Shown here one piece after another: positions 20,364 through 30,295 of a DNA stretch of 64,000 bases (position 1 is its first letter; every line of letters starts with the position of its first letter). A program made the position numbers and the translations under genes. Origin of the DNA: Mycobacterium sp. OAS707 (GTDB lineage: Bacteria; Actinomycetota; Actinomycetes; Mycobacteriales; Mycobacteriaceae); the NCBI RefSeq assembly GCF_014873705.1, contig NZ_JADBDS010000002.1, positions 124,001-188,000 of the forward strand, read 5' to 3'. The notes under the pieces are model-generated. The model did not search any database and had not been told where the DNA came from. It saw only the letters and a list, made by a program, of their open reading frames with translations.

Positions 20364-20984
20364 GTGGGAGACACGCCACGTCAAGAGCAGCTGGATCTGT
20401 CCACCAGCGGGCCCGCCGAATCGCCGGCAACCGCCCCCAGCGAACCCGTGCAGGCCGGTCTGTTCCCCGATAACTCGGTGCCCGACGAACTCGTCGGCTA
20501 CCGCGGTCCCAGCGCCTGCCAGATCGCCGGAATCACTTACCGGCAGCTGGATTACTGGGCCAGGACCTCGCTCGTGGTTCCGTCCATTCGCAGCGCGGCC
20601 GGGTCGGGTAGCCAACGCCTTTACTCGTTCAAGGACATCCTCGTCCTCAAGATCGTGAAGCGGTTGCTGGACACCGGTATCTCGCTGCACAACATCCGCG
20701 TCGCGGTCGATCACCTGCGCCAGCGCGGCGTCCGCGATCTGGCCAACATCACGCTGTTCTCCGACGGCACCACGGTTTATGAGTGCACGTCGGCCGAGGA
20801 GGTCGTCGACCTGCTGCAGGGCGGCCAGGGTGTGTTCGGCATCGCGGTGTCCGGCGCCATGCGGGAGCTGACCGGGGCCATCGCCGAATTCCCCGGCGAG
20901 CGGGCCGACGGTGGCGAGTCGATCGCAACCCCCGAGGACGAGCTGGCCTCGCGTCGTAAGCACCGCGACCGCAAAATAGGCTGA
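20364..20984 (+). CDS. MerR-family transcriptional regulator (Rv1830 type)
   Basis: About 206 residues from GTG 20364, with GAGAGG 8 bases upstream; ATG 20319 has no ribosome-binding site. A variable, disordered N-terminus (about 40 residues) precedes a MerR domain with SACQIAGITYRQLDYWART and GSGSQRLYSFKDILVLKIVKRL. This part is almost invariant in mycobacteria. The C-terminus has GVFGIAVSGAMRELTG and ends RRKHRDRKIG. From memory, Rv1830 homologs have been linked to growth and antibiotic tolerance in M. tuberculosis. It precedes the glycine riboswitch but is separated by about 70 bases. Confidence 0.88.
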   Translation: MGDTPRQEQLDLSTSGPAESPATAPSEPVQAGLFPDNSVPDELVGYRGPSACQIAGITYRQLDYWARTSLVVPSIRSAAGSGSQRLYSFKDILVLKIVKRLLDTGISLHNIRVAVDHLRQRGVRDLANITLFSDGTTVYECTSAEEVVDLLQGGQGVFGIAVSGAMRELTGAIAEFPGERADGGESIATPEDELASRRKHRDRKIG

Positions 20985-21056
20985 CACGCCGCCCGTTCTG
21001 CCTGCCGAAATCGCCGCTGAGCGGTGGTGACGGTAAACTCGTCAGCGCATCGCCCT

Positions 21057-21166
21057 TGTGTGGGAGAGTTCCGTGACCGCCAGTCACGGACGCCGAAGGA
21101 GCAACACCTCTCCGTCAACCTCTCAGGCACCCAGGACCGCGCAAGGCCCCGATGCCTCTGGAGACG
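21057..21166 (+). promoter_or_regulatory. Glycine riboswitch aptamer
   Basis: It carries the conserved glycine-aptamer segments in order: GTGTGGGAGAG, a perfect stem TCCGTGAC/GTCACGGA (21070-21077 and 21083-21090), GCCGAAGGAGCAA (21093-21105), CTCTCAGGCACCCAGGACCGC in two parts (21122-21140) and CCTCTGGAGA (21155-21164). Only one full core is present; the trailing CTCTGGAGA may be a remnant second unit, as in single-aptamer riboswitches. It leads directly into gcvP, so glycine probably turns on its own cleavage. Confidence 0.9.
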
Positions 21167-21183
21167 CCCAGCCGGGTTGACGA

Positions 21184-21223
21184 CTGAGGGGGAGGAACGT
21201 TCCTCTCCGGGAGTGCACCTCAG
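21184..21223 (+). promoter_or_regulatory. Riboswitch expression platform around the gcvP start
   Basis: CTGAGG (21184-21189) can pair with CCTCAG (21218-21223), whose last base is the first base of the GTG start. Inside is a perfect 14-base palindrome, GAGGAACGTTCCTC (21192-21205). The likely Shine-Dalgarno GGGAG (21209-21213) lies within the enclosed loop. This suggests control of translation initiation rather than a terminator, as there is no U-run. Confidence 0.5.
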
Positions 21224-24054
21224 TGTTCGATCACTACCAGCCCAACTTCGCCGATCGCCACATCGGACCGGACGCCGATGCCGTCACGACGATGCTCAAG
21301 ACCATCGGAGTGGGATCTCTGGACGAACTGGCCGACAAGGCGCTGCCAGCGGGCATTCTCGACGCGCTGTCCGCCGACGGCGTCGCCCCAGGTCTTGACC
21401 AACTGCTGCCCGCCGCCAGCGAGCACGAAGCGCTTGCCGAACTGCGCGAGATGGCCGACTCGAACACCGTCGCCGTTTCGATGATCGGGCAGGGCTATTT
21501 CGACACACTGACGCCACCGGTGTTGCGCCGCAACATACTTGAGAACCCGGCGTGGTACACCGCCTACACCCCGTACCAGCCGGAGATCAGTCAGGGCCGG
21601 CTCGAGGCGCTGCTGAATTTCCAGACGATGGTCGCCGACCTGACCGGGCTCGAGGTCGCCAACGCCTCGATGCTCGACGAGGGCACCGCCGCCGCCGAGG
21701 CGATGACGCTGATGCACCGCGCCGTGCGGGGGCCGTCGAACCGACTCGTGATCGACGCCGATGTGTATAGCCAGACCGCCGCAATCGTGGCCACCCGCGC
21801 GGAGCCGCTGGGCATCGAGATCGTCACCGCAGACCTGCGGGCGGGCCTGCCCGACGGCGACTTCTTCGGGGTGATCGCCCAGCTTCCCGGCAGCAGCGGC
21901 GAGGTCGTCGACTGGGCCGAGTTGGTGGCCGCGGCGCACGAGCGTGGTGCGCTGGTGGCGATCGGAGCCGACCTGCTGGCGCTGACGTTGATCGTATCGC
22001 CTGGCGACATCGGCGCCGACGTCGCATTCGGCACCACCCAACGTTTCGGCGTGCCAATGGGATTCGGCGGTCCGCACGCGGGCTACCTCGCGGTGCACGC
22101 CAAGCATGCGCGCCAGCTGCCGGGCCGACTGGTCGGCGTGTCCGTCGATGCGGACGGGTCGCCCGCCTTCAGATTGGCGCTGCAGACGCGCGAACAGCAC
22201 ATCCGCCGCGACAAGGCCACCAGCAATATCTGTACCGCGCAGGTGCTGCTTGCGGTGATCGCTTCGATGTACGCCAGCTACCACGGCGCGGACGGCTTGA
22301 CCGGCATTGCGCGCCGCGTGCACGCCCGCGCCGAGGCGATCGCAGGCGCGCTGGGTGAGGCGTTGGTGCACGGGAAGTTCTTCGACACCGTGCTCGCGAA
22401 GGTTCCCGGTCGTGCCGACGAGGTGGTCGCCGCGGCCAAGGTCAACGGCATCAACCTGTGGCGCGTCGACGCCGACCACGTGTCGGTCTCGTGCGACGAG
22501 GCGACAACCGATGAGCACGTCGCCCGGGTGATCGAGGCGTTCGGGTTGGCGCCCGCCCAGCCGCTGCGCGCCGACATCGCAACGCGCACTTCGGAGTTCC
22601 TCACCCATCCGGCGTTCACGCAGTATCGCACCGAGACTGAGATGATGCGGTACCTGCGTTCGTTGGCCGACAAGGATATTGCGTTGGACCGCAGCATGAT
22701 TCCGCTCGGGTCGTGCACGATGAAGCTGAACGCCGCGGCTGAGATGGAGCCGATCACTTGGCCGGAGTTCTCCCGCCAGCACCCGTTCGCACCCGCGTCG
22801 GACACACCGGGACTGCGCAAGCTGATCTCCGATTTGGAGAGCTGGCTGACCGCGATCACCGGCTATGACGCGGTGTCGTTGCAGCCCAACGCCGGGTCGC
22901 AGGGGGAGTACGCCGGGCTGCTCGCGATCCAGGCGTATCACGCCGAGCGGGGCCAGCCCGATCGCGACGTGTGCCTGATCCCGTCGAGTGCGCACGGCAC
23001 CAACGCGGCGTCGGCGGCGCTGGTCGGCATGCGGGTCGTGGTGGTGGCGTGCCGGGCCAACGGCGATGTCGACCTCGACGACCTACGTGCGAAGGTGACC
23101 GAGCACGCGGATCGGTTGTCGGCGTTGATGATCACTTACCCGTCGACGCACGGCGTGTACGAGCACGACATCGCCGAGATCTGCGCGGCCGTGCACGACG
23201 TCGGCGGCCAGGTGTACGTCGACGGCGCGAATCTCAATGCGCTCGTCGGGCTGGCCAGGCCCGGCCGGTTCGGCGGCGACGTCAGCCATCTCAATCTGCA
23301 CAAGACGTTCTGCATCCCGCACGGTGGCGGCGGTCCCGGCGTCGGGCCCGTCGCGGTGCGCGAACACCTGGCCAAATACCTGCCCGGCCATCCGCTGGCC
23401 GAGGAGTTGCCCGAGAAGTACACCGTGTCATCGGCGCCGTACGGGTCGGCGTCGATCCTGCCGATCACGTGGGCGTACATCCGGATGATGGGCGCAGGAG
23501 GGCTGCGTGCGGCGTCGTTGACCGCGATCGCGTCGGCCAACTACATCGCGCGGCGCCTCGACGACTACTACCCGGTGCTGTACACCGGCGAAAACGGCAT
23601 GGTCGCCCACGAGTGCATCCTCGACCTGCGGGGCATCACCAAGGACACCGGCGTCACCGTGGACGACGTGGCAAAGCGCTTGGCGGACTACGGTTTTCAC
23701 GCGCCGACGATGAGCTTCCCCGTCGCGGGCACGCTGATGGTCGAGCCGACGGAGAGCGAGAGCCTCGCCGAGGTCGACGCGTTCTGTGACGCGATGATCG
23801 CGATACGCGGCGAAATCGACAAGGTTGGTGCGGGCACTTGGACAGTCGACGACAATCCGCTGCGCGGTGCGCCGCACACCGCGGAATGCCTGCTGGTGGC
23901 CGACTGGGATCATCCGTACACCCGCGAGCAGGCGGCGTACCCGCTCGGCAAGGGCTTCCGGCCGAAGGTGTGGCCACCGGTGCGCCGCATCGACGGGGCC
24001 TACGGCGATCGCAATCTGGTCTGCTCGTGCCCGCCGGTCGAGGCGTTCGCCTGA
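21223..24054 (+). CDS. gcvP: Glycine dehydrogenase (decarboxylating), P protein
   Basis: 943 residues, a full-length single-chain P protein (called gcvB in M. tuberculosis). It starts [15 protein letters not shown] from GTG 21223. The N-terminal half has [16 protein letters not shown] and [15 protein letters not shown]. The C-terminal half has [29 protein letters not shown] and the pyridoxal-phosphate lysine in [16 protein letters not shown]. It decarboxylates glycine and passes the aminomethyl group to GcvH Lys65. It is directly controlled by the upstream riboswitch. Both halves of the ancestral duplication are intact. Confidence 0.97.
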   Translation: MFDHYQPNFADRHIGPDADAVTTMLKTIGVGSLDELADKALPAGILDALSADGVAPGLDQLLPAASEHEALAELREMADSNTVAVSMIGQGYFDTLTPPVLRRNILENPAWYTAYTPYQPEISQGRLEALLNFQTMVADLTGLEVANASMLDEGTAAAEAMTLMHRAVRGPSNRLVIDADVYSQTAAIVATRAEPLGIEIVTADLRAGLPDGDFFGVIAQLPGSSGEVVDWAELVAAAHERGALVAIGADLLALTLIVSPGDIGADVAFGTTQRFGVPMGFGGPHAGYLAVHAKHARQLPGRLVGVSVDADGSPAFRLALQTREQHIRRDKATSNICTAQVLLAVIASMYASYHGADGLTGIARRVHARAEAIAGALGEALVHGKFFDTVLAKVPGRADEVVAAAKVNGINLWRVDADHVSVSCDEATTDEHVARVIEAFGLAPAQPLRADIATRTSEFLTHPAFTQYRTETEMMRYLRSLADKDIALDRSMIPLGSCTMKLNAAAEMEPITWPEFSRQHPFAPASDTPGLRKLISDLESWLTAITGYDAVSLQPNAGSQGEYAGLLAIQAYHAERGQPDRDVCLIPSSAHGTNAASAALVGMRVVVVACRANGDVDLDDLRAKVTEHADRLSALMITYPSTHGVYEHDIAEICAAVHDVGGQVYVDGANLNALVGLARPGRFGGDVSHLNLHKTFCIPHGGGGPGVGPVAVREHLAKYLPGHPLAEELPEKYTVSSAPYGSASILPITWAYIRMMGAGGLRAASLTAIASANYIARRLDDYYPVLYTGENGMVAHECILDLRGITKDTGVTVDDVAKRLADYGFHAPTMSFPVAGTLMVEPTESESLAEVDAFCDAMIAIRGEIDKVGAGTWTVDDNPLRGAPHTAECLLVADWDHPYTREQAAYPLGKGFRPKVWPPVRRIDGAYGDRNLVCSCPPVEAFA

Positions 24055-24061
24055 CCCAGGT

Positions 24062-24127
24062 CCGCCGAGTGTGGGCTCAACGCACGTTCCGCGGGCCCGA
24101 AGCGTGCGGGTAACCCACGTTCGGCGG
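24062..24127. repeat. Intergenic palindrome after gcvP
   Basis: Arms CCGCCGA (24062-24068) and TCGGCGG (24121-24127) continue inward with GTGGG/CCCAC (24071-24075 and 24114-24118) and CGCACG/CGTGCG (24081-24086 and 24103-24108), around a GC-rich centre. The architecture is that of the repeats at 11678 and 12631, but the sequence differs. It could end gcvP transcription; the promoter of the next gene begins 2 bases later. Confidence 0.6.
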
Positions 24128-24141
24128 CTAGGGTCCGTGGT

Positions 24142-25017
24142 GTGCTACCCCCAAGCGTGGCGAAGTGGCGTGACGGCGGCAGTTGGCTGACGACGGCTGC
24201 GGGCAGGGTGTTCGTTCGCTCGGCACCCGGCGATGGTCCGACGGTGCTGCTGCTGCACGGCTACCCATCGAGTTCGTATGACTATCGCGGCGTCGTGCCG
24301 CACCTGGCAGGGCGGGCGTGGCTGACACTCGACTTCCTCGGCTTCGGCCTGTCGGACAAGCCGCGACCGCACCGCTACAGTCTGCTCGAGCAGGCCGACA
24401 TCGTGGCTGACGTAGTCGCCGCAGAAGCACCGGGACCGGTGGTGCTCATCGCACACGACATGGGCACGTCGGTGACGACAGAATTATTGGCCCGAGATAT
24501 CAACGGCGCCTTGCCTTTTGACCTGCAACGCGTCGTGCTCAGTAACGGCAGCGTGATCCTGAGCCGCGCCAGCCTACGACCCGTCCAGAAGCTGCTACGC
24601 GGTCCGCTCGGCCCGCTGGCCGCGCGGTTGTCCACCGGCGGCAGGTTCGTCAAGGAGTTCGGGCGTTTGTTCAGCGCGAACCATCCGCTGACCGCAGAGG
24701 AGGCCGACGCGCAGTGGGCGCTGATCGCCAACAAGGACGGGCACCGCATCGCGCACCTGCTGATCTCGTACCTCGACGAGCGCGAACGCTACGCCGACCG
24801 CTGGCACGGCGCAGTGCGGGACTGGCCCAAACCGCTCAGCTTCCTGTGGGCCCTCGACGATCCGGTGGCCACCACAAACGTGCTCGACGGCCTGCGCGAA
24901 TTACGGCCTGCCGCAGACGTTGTCGAGCTTCCCGGTGTCGGGCACTACCCGCAAGTGGAGGTGCCCGAGGTATTCACCCGCGCCGCGTTGAGCCTACTGA
25001 CGACGGCGTCGCACTAA
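24142..25017 (+). CDS. Alpha/beta hydrolase, haloalkane dehalogenase/epoxide hydrolase-like
   Basis: 291 residues. It has the oxyanion motif HGYPSSSYDYR and the nucleophile elbow AHDMGTS, with Asp instead of Ser, as in haloalkane dehalogenases and epoxide hydrolases. The acid is probably in WALDDPVA and the base is the His of GVGHYPQVE. A helical cap occupies residues about 130-215. GTG 24142 is probably leaderless: TAGGGT (24129-24134) ends 7 bases before it. The physiological substrate is unknown. It ends in a CTAA shared with the convergent VWA gene. Confidence 0.8.
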   Translation: MLPPSVAKWRDGGSWLTTAAGRVFVRSAPGDGPTVLLLHGYPSSSYDYRGVVPHLAGRAWLTLDFLGFGLSDKPRPHRYSLLEQADIVADVVAAEAPGPVVLIAHDMGTSVTTELLARDINGALPFDLQRVVLSNGSVILSRASLRPVQKLLRGPLGPLAARLSTGGRFVKEFGRLFSANHPLTAEEADAQWALIANKDGHRIAHLLISYLDERERYADRWHGAVRDWPKPLSFLWALDDPVATTNVLDGLRELRPAADVVELPGVGHYPQVEVPEVFTRAALSLLTTASH

Positions 25018-27146
25018 CCGATGAACTGCGTGATCGCGGCGGTCAGGTCGGGCGAGGCCGAGCTGCCGAGGTTCTGATAGCTGCCGCCGCTGGCCTGTGC
25101 GACGGCCTCCCATGTGGGGCGGTCGGGGTCGTTGCCGAAGTCGATCACGTTCACCGCGATCGGGCGTCCCTGATCGAAGGCCCCGCGAATGTACTGCTGC
25201 AGGCCGGGACCGTCCAGCGACTGGTCGGTATGCGGGCCCGCCGTGATGAGCAGCACCGAATTGCTCTGTCCCTGACGGTAACTCGCCTTCGCCTGGTCGT
25301 AGAGCATCCGCAGCGTGGTGAACGAAACCGCACCACCACCGGACGCGGTCTGCGCGTTGAGCGCACCGGTCAGCGCCGCCGAACGCGGCTGCCCGTTGAC
25401 CTGATCCGACAGCGGACCGGTGCTCACTTCGGACCTGCCTTCGACGCCGTCGAACGTCCACAACCCGACCGCAGCGTTGCCCGGCAGTGCCTGCACCCGC
25501 GCGTTGAGCGCGGCGACCACATTGGCCAGCCGCGACTTGCCGCCCTCGTCCGTCGGCATCGACTGGTCGAGCATGATCGTGACGGCGGGGCTCTCCGCCG
25601 GCGCGGTCAACGCGTTGGCCAGCGTCGCCCGCATCGAGGCGTCACCCACCGACAGCGGCGCCGACACCGGCGCAAAGCTCGTCACGTCGCTCTTCGGCGG
25701 CGCGCCGCCCTCGGTGCGGAAACCGGCCTTGGACAGCTGCGCGAGCTGCTCGGACTTGCGCATGAACCGCGCGAATTCGCTTGCCGCGCTGACCTGTTCC
25801 TGCGACAGCCAATTGCCGCTGAGCAGCACGGTCGGATAGTCGGCCACAGCCGTCGGACCTGGCGGCAGCCACGCGGCGAGCTTGGTCTTGGCGTCCGGTA
25901 TCGACGCGGCCTTCTGGAACAACTGCTGCTCGGTGGTGACGACGGAGTGCACCGGTGCGGTCGCCGGATCAGACGAATTCAGTAGTGCGTCCATCGCGGT
26001 GGCCCACTTGTTGTCGGCGAGCTTGGGCTGCGCACCGACCAGTGTGTTGACCGCTCCCGCTCCTGCGCTGGCCGGTTGGCCCGCCGGGGCCGACGCCGCC
26101 GCCACGGCCTCGGCCGCCAGATAGGAGGCGTCGCTGTCGCCGCTCAGCGGCAACGACAACCGCAACGACCCAAAGCCGGGCAGATTCAGCGCGTCCAACG
26201 CCGACTGATTGGTCTGCAGCCCCGGCAGCGTTCCCCAATTCTGCTGGGCCAACGCATCTTTGAGCTGTGGCCGGGTAGCGAGCAGAACCGGCGAGGTGAC
26301 AAGGGAGCGGCTGTCGCTGACGGTCTGAGCGCCGGCCGCGGCCTCGAGCCGGGCTTCCGACACCGAGCTGGCAGGGATCCACAGCGCGGGCCGCTCACCG
26401 AGTTCGGCCGGCCATTTGCCGATGAAACCGTTGACGACCTGGTCGGAATCGGCGGGCCGGACACCGATCTTCACGCATTTGTCGGCGACGGGCGCCGCGC
26501 TCTTGTTGTAGGCATCGGCCAGCTTGTGCACCTCGTCGGCGATCGACGGGTCCGCGACGACGGAGACGGCAAGGTCGCCGTCGACACACCGCGCGGCAAG
26601 CGCGTCGCTGCGATGCGAAAGGGCGTCGCCGAAGAACCGCCACAGAATGAATGCACCGACGATCACGACGACGGCTACCAGAGCGGCGATCACCCCGACG
26701 CTGACACCGCGCCTGCCTGCTGTGATCGCGCGGTGGCTACCCGTCCACTCGCCGCCTTCCCATTCGCCGCTGTGCTTCTGTCCCGACCGAGGTGGCGGGG
26801 CGGCACCCCGTGCGGACTCCGGCCGCTCATAGTCCTCTGCGGGCTCATCGAAGTCGGCTTGGCCGTAGTCGTGCCCGTAGTCGGTCTCGTCATAGCTCGG
26901 CTCGTCATAGTGCGAGTCGTCGTAACCCGGCTCTTCGAAGTCCCCGTCGGGATACGGGGTGGACGGGTAGGCGGGCTCGTCGTAGTCGGGTCGGTCATAC
27001 CCGGCGGCGCGATAGCCATAGCCCGTACCTCCGGCGAAGTCGTCGGGTTCCGGCGGCGGCTGACGACTGAAGCGCTGAGTCGGCGGCTCCTCGGGCACGC
27101 CTTCGTCGGCCGAGTCTTCGGGATCGGGAGCGCTATGCCTTCCCAC
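25014..27146 (-). CDS. Membrane-anchored von Willebrand A-domain protein (Rv1836c type)
   Basis: 710 residues. The first 110 residues are very acidic and rich in Tyr, Asp and Pro (repeated DEPAY/DEPSY/DDSHYDE units), probably disordered. A basic patch (AGRRG) and one membrane helix near residues 148-170 (VIAALVAVVVIVGAFILWRFF) follow. The external part resembles a periplasmic solute-binding fold (SVVADPSIADEVHKLADAYN...) and then a VWA domain (about 515-710) with a degenerate metal site (LDQSMPTDE in place of DxSxS) and LLITAGPHTDQS. It lies 14 bases after glcB on the same strand. Role unknown; the layout suggests an envelope scaffold. Confidence 0.82.
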   Translation of the reverse strand: MGRHSAPDPEDSADEGVPEEPPTQRFSRQPPPEPDDFAGGTGYGYRAAGYDRPDYDEPAYPSTPYPDGDFEEPGYDDSHYDEPSYDETDYGHDYGQADFDEPAEDYERPESARGAAPPPRSGQKHSGEWEGGEWTGSHRAITAGRRGVSVGVIAALVAVVVIVGAFILWRFFGDALSHRSDALAARCVDGDLAVSVVADPSIADEVHKLADAYNKSAAPVADKCVKIGVRPADSDQVVNGFIGKWPAELGERPALWIPASSVSEARLEAAAGAQTVSDSRSLVTSPVLLATRPQLKDALAQQNWGTLPGLQTNQSALDALNLPGFGSLRLSLPLSGDSDASYLAAEAVAAASAPAGQPASAGAGAVNTLVGAQPKLADNKWATAMDALLNSSDPATAPVHSVVTTEQQLFQKAASIPDAKTKLAAWLPPGPTAVADYPTVLLSGNWLSQEQVSAASEFARFMRKSEQLAQLSKAGFRTEGGAPPKSDVTSFAPVSAPLSVGDASMRATLANALTAPAESPAVTIMLDQSMPTDEGGKSRLANVVAALNARVQALPGNAAVGLWTFDGVEGRSEVSTGPLSDQVNGQPRSAALTGALNAQTASGGGAVSFTTLRMLYDQAKASYRQGQSNSVLLITAGPHTDQSLDGPGLQQYIRGAFDQGRPIAVNVIDFGNDPDRPTWEAVAQASGGSYQNLGSSASPDLTAAITQFIG

Positions 27147-27160
27147 TTAACCCCTTGTGC

Positions 27161-29347
27161 TCACTGCGCTGCGGCCTTGTACTCGCGTCGACGTCGGTGC
27201 AGGATCGGCTCGGTGTAGCCATTGGGCTGTGCGCCACCGGCCAGGATCAACTCCTGCGCGGCCTGAAACGCGATGCTGCCATCGGGATCCGGTGCCATCG
27301 GGCGGAATTCGGGATCCTTTGCGTTCTGCTCGTCGACGACCGCGGCCATCCGGCGCAGGCTGGCCTTGACGTCCTCTTCGGTGATCACGCCGTGGCGCAA
27401 CCAGTTTGCCAGCAGCTGGCTCGAAATCCGCAGCGTCGCACGGTCTTCCATCAACGCCACATTGTGGATGTCAGGCACCTTCGAGCAGCCGACGCCCGCG
27501 TCGATCCAGCGCACGACATAGCCGAGGATCGACTGGCAGTTGTTGTCTACCTCTTCGCGGATCTCCTCTGGCGCCCATGCCAGCTCCTTGGCCAGGGGGA
27601 CCGTCAGCAGCTGGTCGACGGTCGTGCGTCGCTTGCCTTCCAGCTCCTTGTGCACCGCGTACACGTCGACCTCGTGGTAGTGCATGGCGTGCAGGGTGGC
27701 CGCGGTCGGTGACGGCACCCACGCGGTGGTCGCACCCGCCTTCGGCTGACCGATCTTCTGCTCGACCATGTCAGCCATCAGGTCGGTCATGGCCCACATG
27801 CCCTTGCCGATCTGCGCGCGCCCGGAGAAGCCGGTGGCCAGGCCGACGTCGACGTTCTGGTCCTCGTAGGCGGCGATCCACTGGGTGCTCTTCATCGCAC
27901 CCTTGCGGATCATCGGCCCCGCCTCCATCGAGGTGTGGATCTCGTCGCCGGTGCGGTCCAGGAAACCGGTGTTGATGAACACGACGCGGTCCGCGGCCGC
28001 CTTCACGCAGGCCTTGAGGTTGAGCGTGGTGCGGCGTTCCTCGTCCATGATGCCGACCTTGAGCGTGTTCTGCGGCAGGCCGAGCACGTCCTCGACGCGG
28101 CTGAACAGCTCGCAGGTGTAGGCCACCTCGTCGGGTCCGTGCATCTTGGGCTTCACGATGTAGACCGACCCGCTGCGGCTGTTCACCAGCGGCCCGTTGG
28201 CCTCTCCCTGCTTCAGCCCGTGAATCGCGATCAGGCTGGTGAACAGGGCGTCCTGAATGCCCTCGAACACCTCGTGACCCTCGGCGTCGGTGATCGCGTC
28301 GTTGGTCATCAGGTGACCGACGTTGCGCACGAACATCAGGCTGCGTCCCGGCAGCGTCAGCTCACCCTCGCCATCGGGTGTGGTGTAGGTGCGGTCCTGG
28401 TTGAGGACGCGGGTGAATGTCTTGTTGCCCTTGGCCACCTCTTCGGTGAGGTCGCCCTTGTTCAGGCCAAGCCAGTTGCGGTAGCCGAGCACCTTGTCGT
28501 CGGCGTCGACCGCGGCCACCGAGTCCTCGAAGTCCATGATCGTGGTGATCGCGGACTCCAGCACCACGTCCTTGATGCCGGCTGCGTCGGTCGAGCCGAC
28601 GGGGGAGTCGGGGTCGACCAGGATCTCGACGTGCAGTCCGTGGTTGCGCAGCAGCACCGACCACTGCGGCGAGCCCAGCTCGCCGGTGTAGCCGACGAAC
28701 TGCTCCGGCGACGCCAACCCGGTCGACTCGTCGCGCAACTCGATGACCAGCTGACCGTCGTCGATCTTCAGCCCGGTGGCGTCGCTCCACGCCCCGGACG
28801 AAAGCGGCACCGCGGTGTCGAGGAACTTGCGCGCATAGGCGATGACCTTGTCGCCGCGCACTTTGTTATAGCTCGTGCCTTTCTCGGCGCCGTCCTCTTC
28901 CGAGATGACATCGGTGCCGTACAGCGCGTCGTACAGCGAGCCCCAGCGGGCGTTGGCGGCGTTCAGCGCGAACCGCGCGTTGAGGATCGGCACCACCAAC
29001 TGCGGACCCGCGGTCGTGGTGATCTCGTCGTCCACGCCTGCGGTGGTGATGGTGAAGTCGTCGGGCTCGGGCTGCAGATAGCCGATCTCGGTGAGGAACT
29101 GCTTGTAGCCGTCCGGGTCGAGCGGCTCGATGACGTGCTGGCGGTGATATTTGTCGATCTGCGCCTGCAGGTCGTCGCGGCGCGCCAGCAGGTCCTGGTT
29201 CTGCGGGGACAGGTCGGTGACGACCTTGTCGACTCCCGCCCAGAAGCTGTCGGGGTCGATGTCGGTGCCCGGCAGCGCCTCGTTGTTCACGAAGTCGTAG
29301 AGCACCTGGGCGACGCGCAGGTTTCCCACCGTCACGCGGTCCGTCAT
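27161..29347 (-). CDS. glcB: Malate synthase G
   Basis: 728 residues with GGAGG close upstream of the ATG. It joins glyoxylate and acetyl-CoA to malate in the glyoxylate shunt. Typical segments are [64 protein letters not shown], the active-site stretch [13 protein letters not shown] and [13 protein letters not shown]. The length matches the 80 kDa G isoform. Expression may respond to carbon source through the palindrome at 29372-29392. The VWA gene 14 bases downstream may be read through. Confidence 0.97.
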   Translation of the reverse strand: MTDRVTVGNLRVAQVLYDFVNNEALPGTDIDPDSFWAGVDKVVTDLSPQNQDLLARRDDLQAQIDKYHRQHVIEPLDPDGYKQFLTEIGYLQPEPDDFTITTAGVDDEITTTAGPQLVVPILNARFALNAANARWGSLYDALYGTDVISEEDGAEKGTSYNKVRGDKVIAYARKFLDTAVPLSSGAWSDATGLKIDDGQLVIELRDESTGLASPEQFVGYTGELGSPQWSVLLRNHGLHVEILVDPDSPVGSTDAAGIKDVVLESAITTIMDFEDSVAAVDADDKVLGYRNWLGLNKGDLTEEVAKGNKTFTRVLNQDRTYTTPDGEGELTLPGRSLMFVRNVGHLMTNDAITDAEGHEVFEGIQDALFTSLIAIHGLKQGEANGPLVNSRSGSVYIVKPKMHGPDEVAYTCELFSRVEDVLGLPQNTLKVGIMDEERRTTLNLKACVKAAADRVVFINTGFLDRTGDEIHTSMEAGPMIRKGAMKSTQWIAAYEDQNVDVGLATGFSGRAQIGKGMWAMTDLMADMVEQKIGQPKAGATTAWVPSPTAATLHAMHYHEVDVYAVHKELEGKRRTTVDQLLTVPLAKELAWAPEEIREEVDNNCQSILGYVVRWIDAGVGCSKVPDIHNVALMEDRATLRISSQLLANWLRHGVITEEDVKASLRRMAAVVDEQNAKDPEFRPMAPDPDGSIAFQAAQELILAGGAQPNGYTEPILHRRRREYKAAAQ

Positions 29348-29371
29348 ATTTCCTCCCTAAAGCCGTCGATC

Positions 29372-29392
29372 CAGCTTACCCAGCGGTAACTG
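29372..29392 (-). promoter_or_regulatory. Palindrome in the glcB promoter region
   Basis: TTACC-CAGC-GGTAA (29376-29389) is a perfect 5-base dyad, flanked by CAG and CTG one base out of register. On the minus strand it contains TAAGCT (29378-29373), a TANNNT -10 candidate about 25 bases before the glcB start. Position suggests an operator; I do not recognise the binding protein. Confidence 0.4.
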
Positions 29393-29395
29393 GGG

Positions 29396-30295
29396 CTATT
29401 CGCCAGCAGCCATGGTCAGCAGCAGGTCACACCGGTCGGCCAGGGTGGCCCGCAGTGGTGTGGCCCGCTCAGCAATGCTCTGCTGGGCACGGACATACTC
29501 GGCGCGACCGGCCGGCGTTTCGACGGCGATCGGCTCGAATCCGTAGTCGCGGAGATCATAGGGGCTCGCGCGCATATCCAGCGAACGGGCATCGGCGGCG
29601 AGTCGCAGACAGTCCATCACCAGGTCCGAGCAGACCAGCGGCCCGAGCTTGAACGCCCACTTGTAGAGATCCATCGCGGCGTGCACACAGCCGGGCTGCT
29701 CACTGGCCACCTGGCTGTCGCGGGTGAGCCGTTCGGTGTTGCGGCGGGCGGCCGGCTCGGTGAAGAACCGGAACGCGTCAAAGTGGCTGCAGCGCAACGG
29801 CATTGACTCGACGACGGCATCGGTCCCTGCCGCGCCCAACCGCAGCGGCACCTGGCCGTGGCGCACCTCGGGCGCTTGGTAGACCATCGCCCACTCGTGC
29901 ATGCCGAAGCAGTTCATCCGCGCCGGGCGTGCGGCCGTCGCGCGCAGCAACCTGGCGATGAACCTCACCGTGTTGGCTCGCGACGCCGCGTACGCGTCGG
30001 TCACGGTTACGCCGCAGCGCCCACGCCCGTAGCCGCTGCGCTGGAGATAACGCTCGGCCGCAGCACCGCCGAGGGCGGCGCCGAACCCGGGGTGCCAGAT
30101 CCGCAACTGCCGCGGCCGCAGGCTGTAATAGGTGAACAGGAAATCCCAGACCGGGTGCGTTTGTCCGGTTCGGGCTCGCCTGCGATGAGGTTCACAAAAG
30201 TCGTCGACGCGTTCCTGGTGCAAGCGCTCGCGGGTGGTCCAGTCGGCTTCGTCGAGCACGACGACATCAGCCACCGTCGTGCAGACATCAGACAC
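29396..30295 (-). CDS. Conserved mycobacterial protein of unknown function
   Basis: 299 residues from GTG 30295 ([19 protein letters not shown]), which overlaps the upstream CBS gene by 8 bases; the open frame runs further but into that gene. Visible segments include HPVWDFLFTYYSLRPRQLRIWHPG, NCFGMHEWAMVY, CSHFDAFRFFTEPA and CVHAAMDLYKWAFKL. Conserved His, Cys and aromatic residues suggest an enzyme. From memory, annotations sometimes call it a 3-methyladenine DNA glycosylase, but I see no helix-hairpin-helix and do not adopt that. It is probably the last gene of the CNNM operon. Confidence 0.7.
   Translation of the reverse strand: MSDVCTTVADVVVLDEADWTTRERLHQERVDDFCEPHRRRARTGQTHPVWDFLFTYYSLRPRQLRIWHPGFGAALGGAAAERYLQRSGYGRGRCGVTVTDAYAASRANTVRFIARLLRATAARPARMNCFGMHEWAMVYQAPEVRHGQVPLRLGAAGTDAVVESMPLRCSHFDAFRFFTEPAARRNTERLTRDSQVASEQPGCVHAAMDLYKWAFKLGPLVCSDLVMDCLRLAADARSLDMRASPYDLRDYGFEPIAVETPAGRAEYVRAQQSIAERATPLRATLADRCDLLLTMAAGE

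Noticed and set aside
21155..21205. Second complete glycine aptamer
   Set aside because: Only the CTCTGGAGA start is seen; the GCCGAAGGAGCAA and CTCAGG cores are not repeated.
21220..22995. Open frame of 591 codons on the minus strand inside gcvP
   Set aside because: It mirrors the gcvP codons, is rich in Arg, Gly and His, has no recognisable domain, and lies wholly within a certain gene.
27935..29389. Open frame of 484 codons on the plus strand inside glcB
   Set aside because: It is the antisense shadow of malate synthase, produced by high GC at third positions.
29396..30295. 3-methyladenine DNA glycosylase as function
   Set aside because: I see no helix-hairpin-helix or other glycosylase motif; the name rests only on memory of other annotations.
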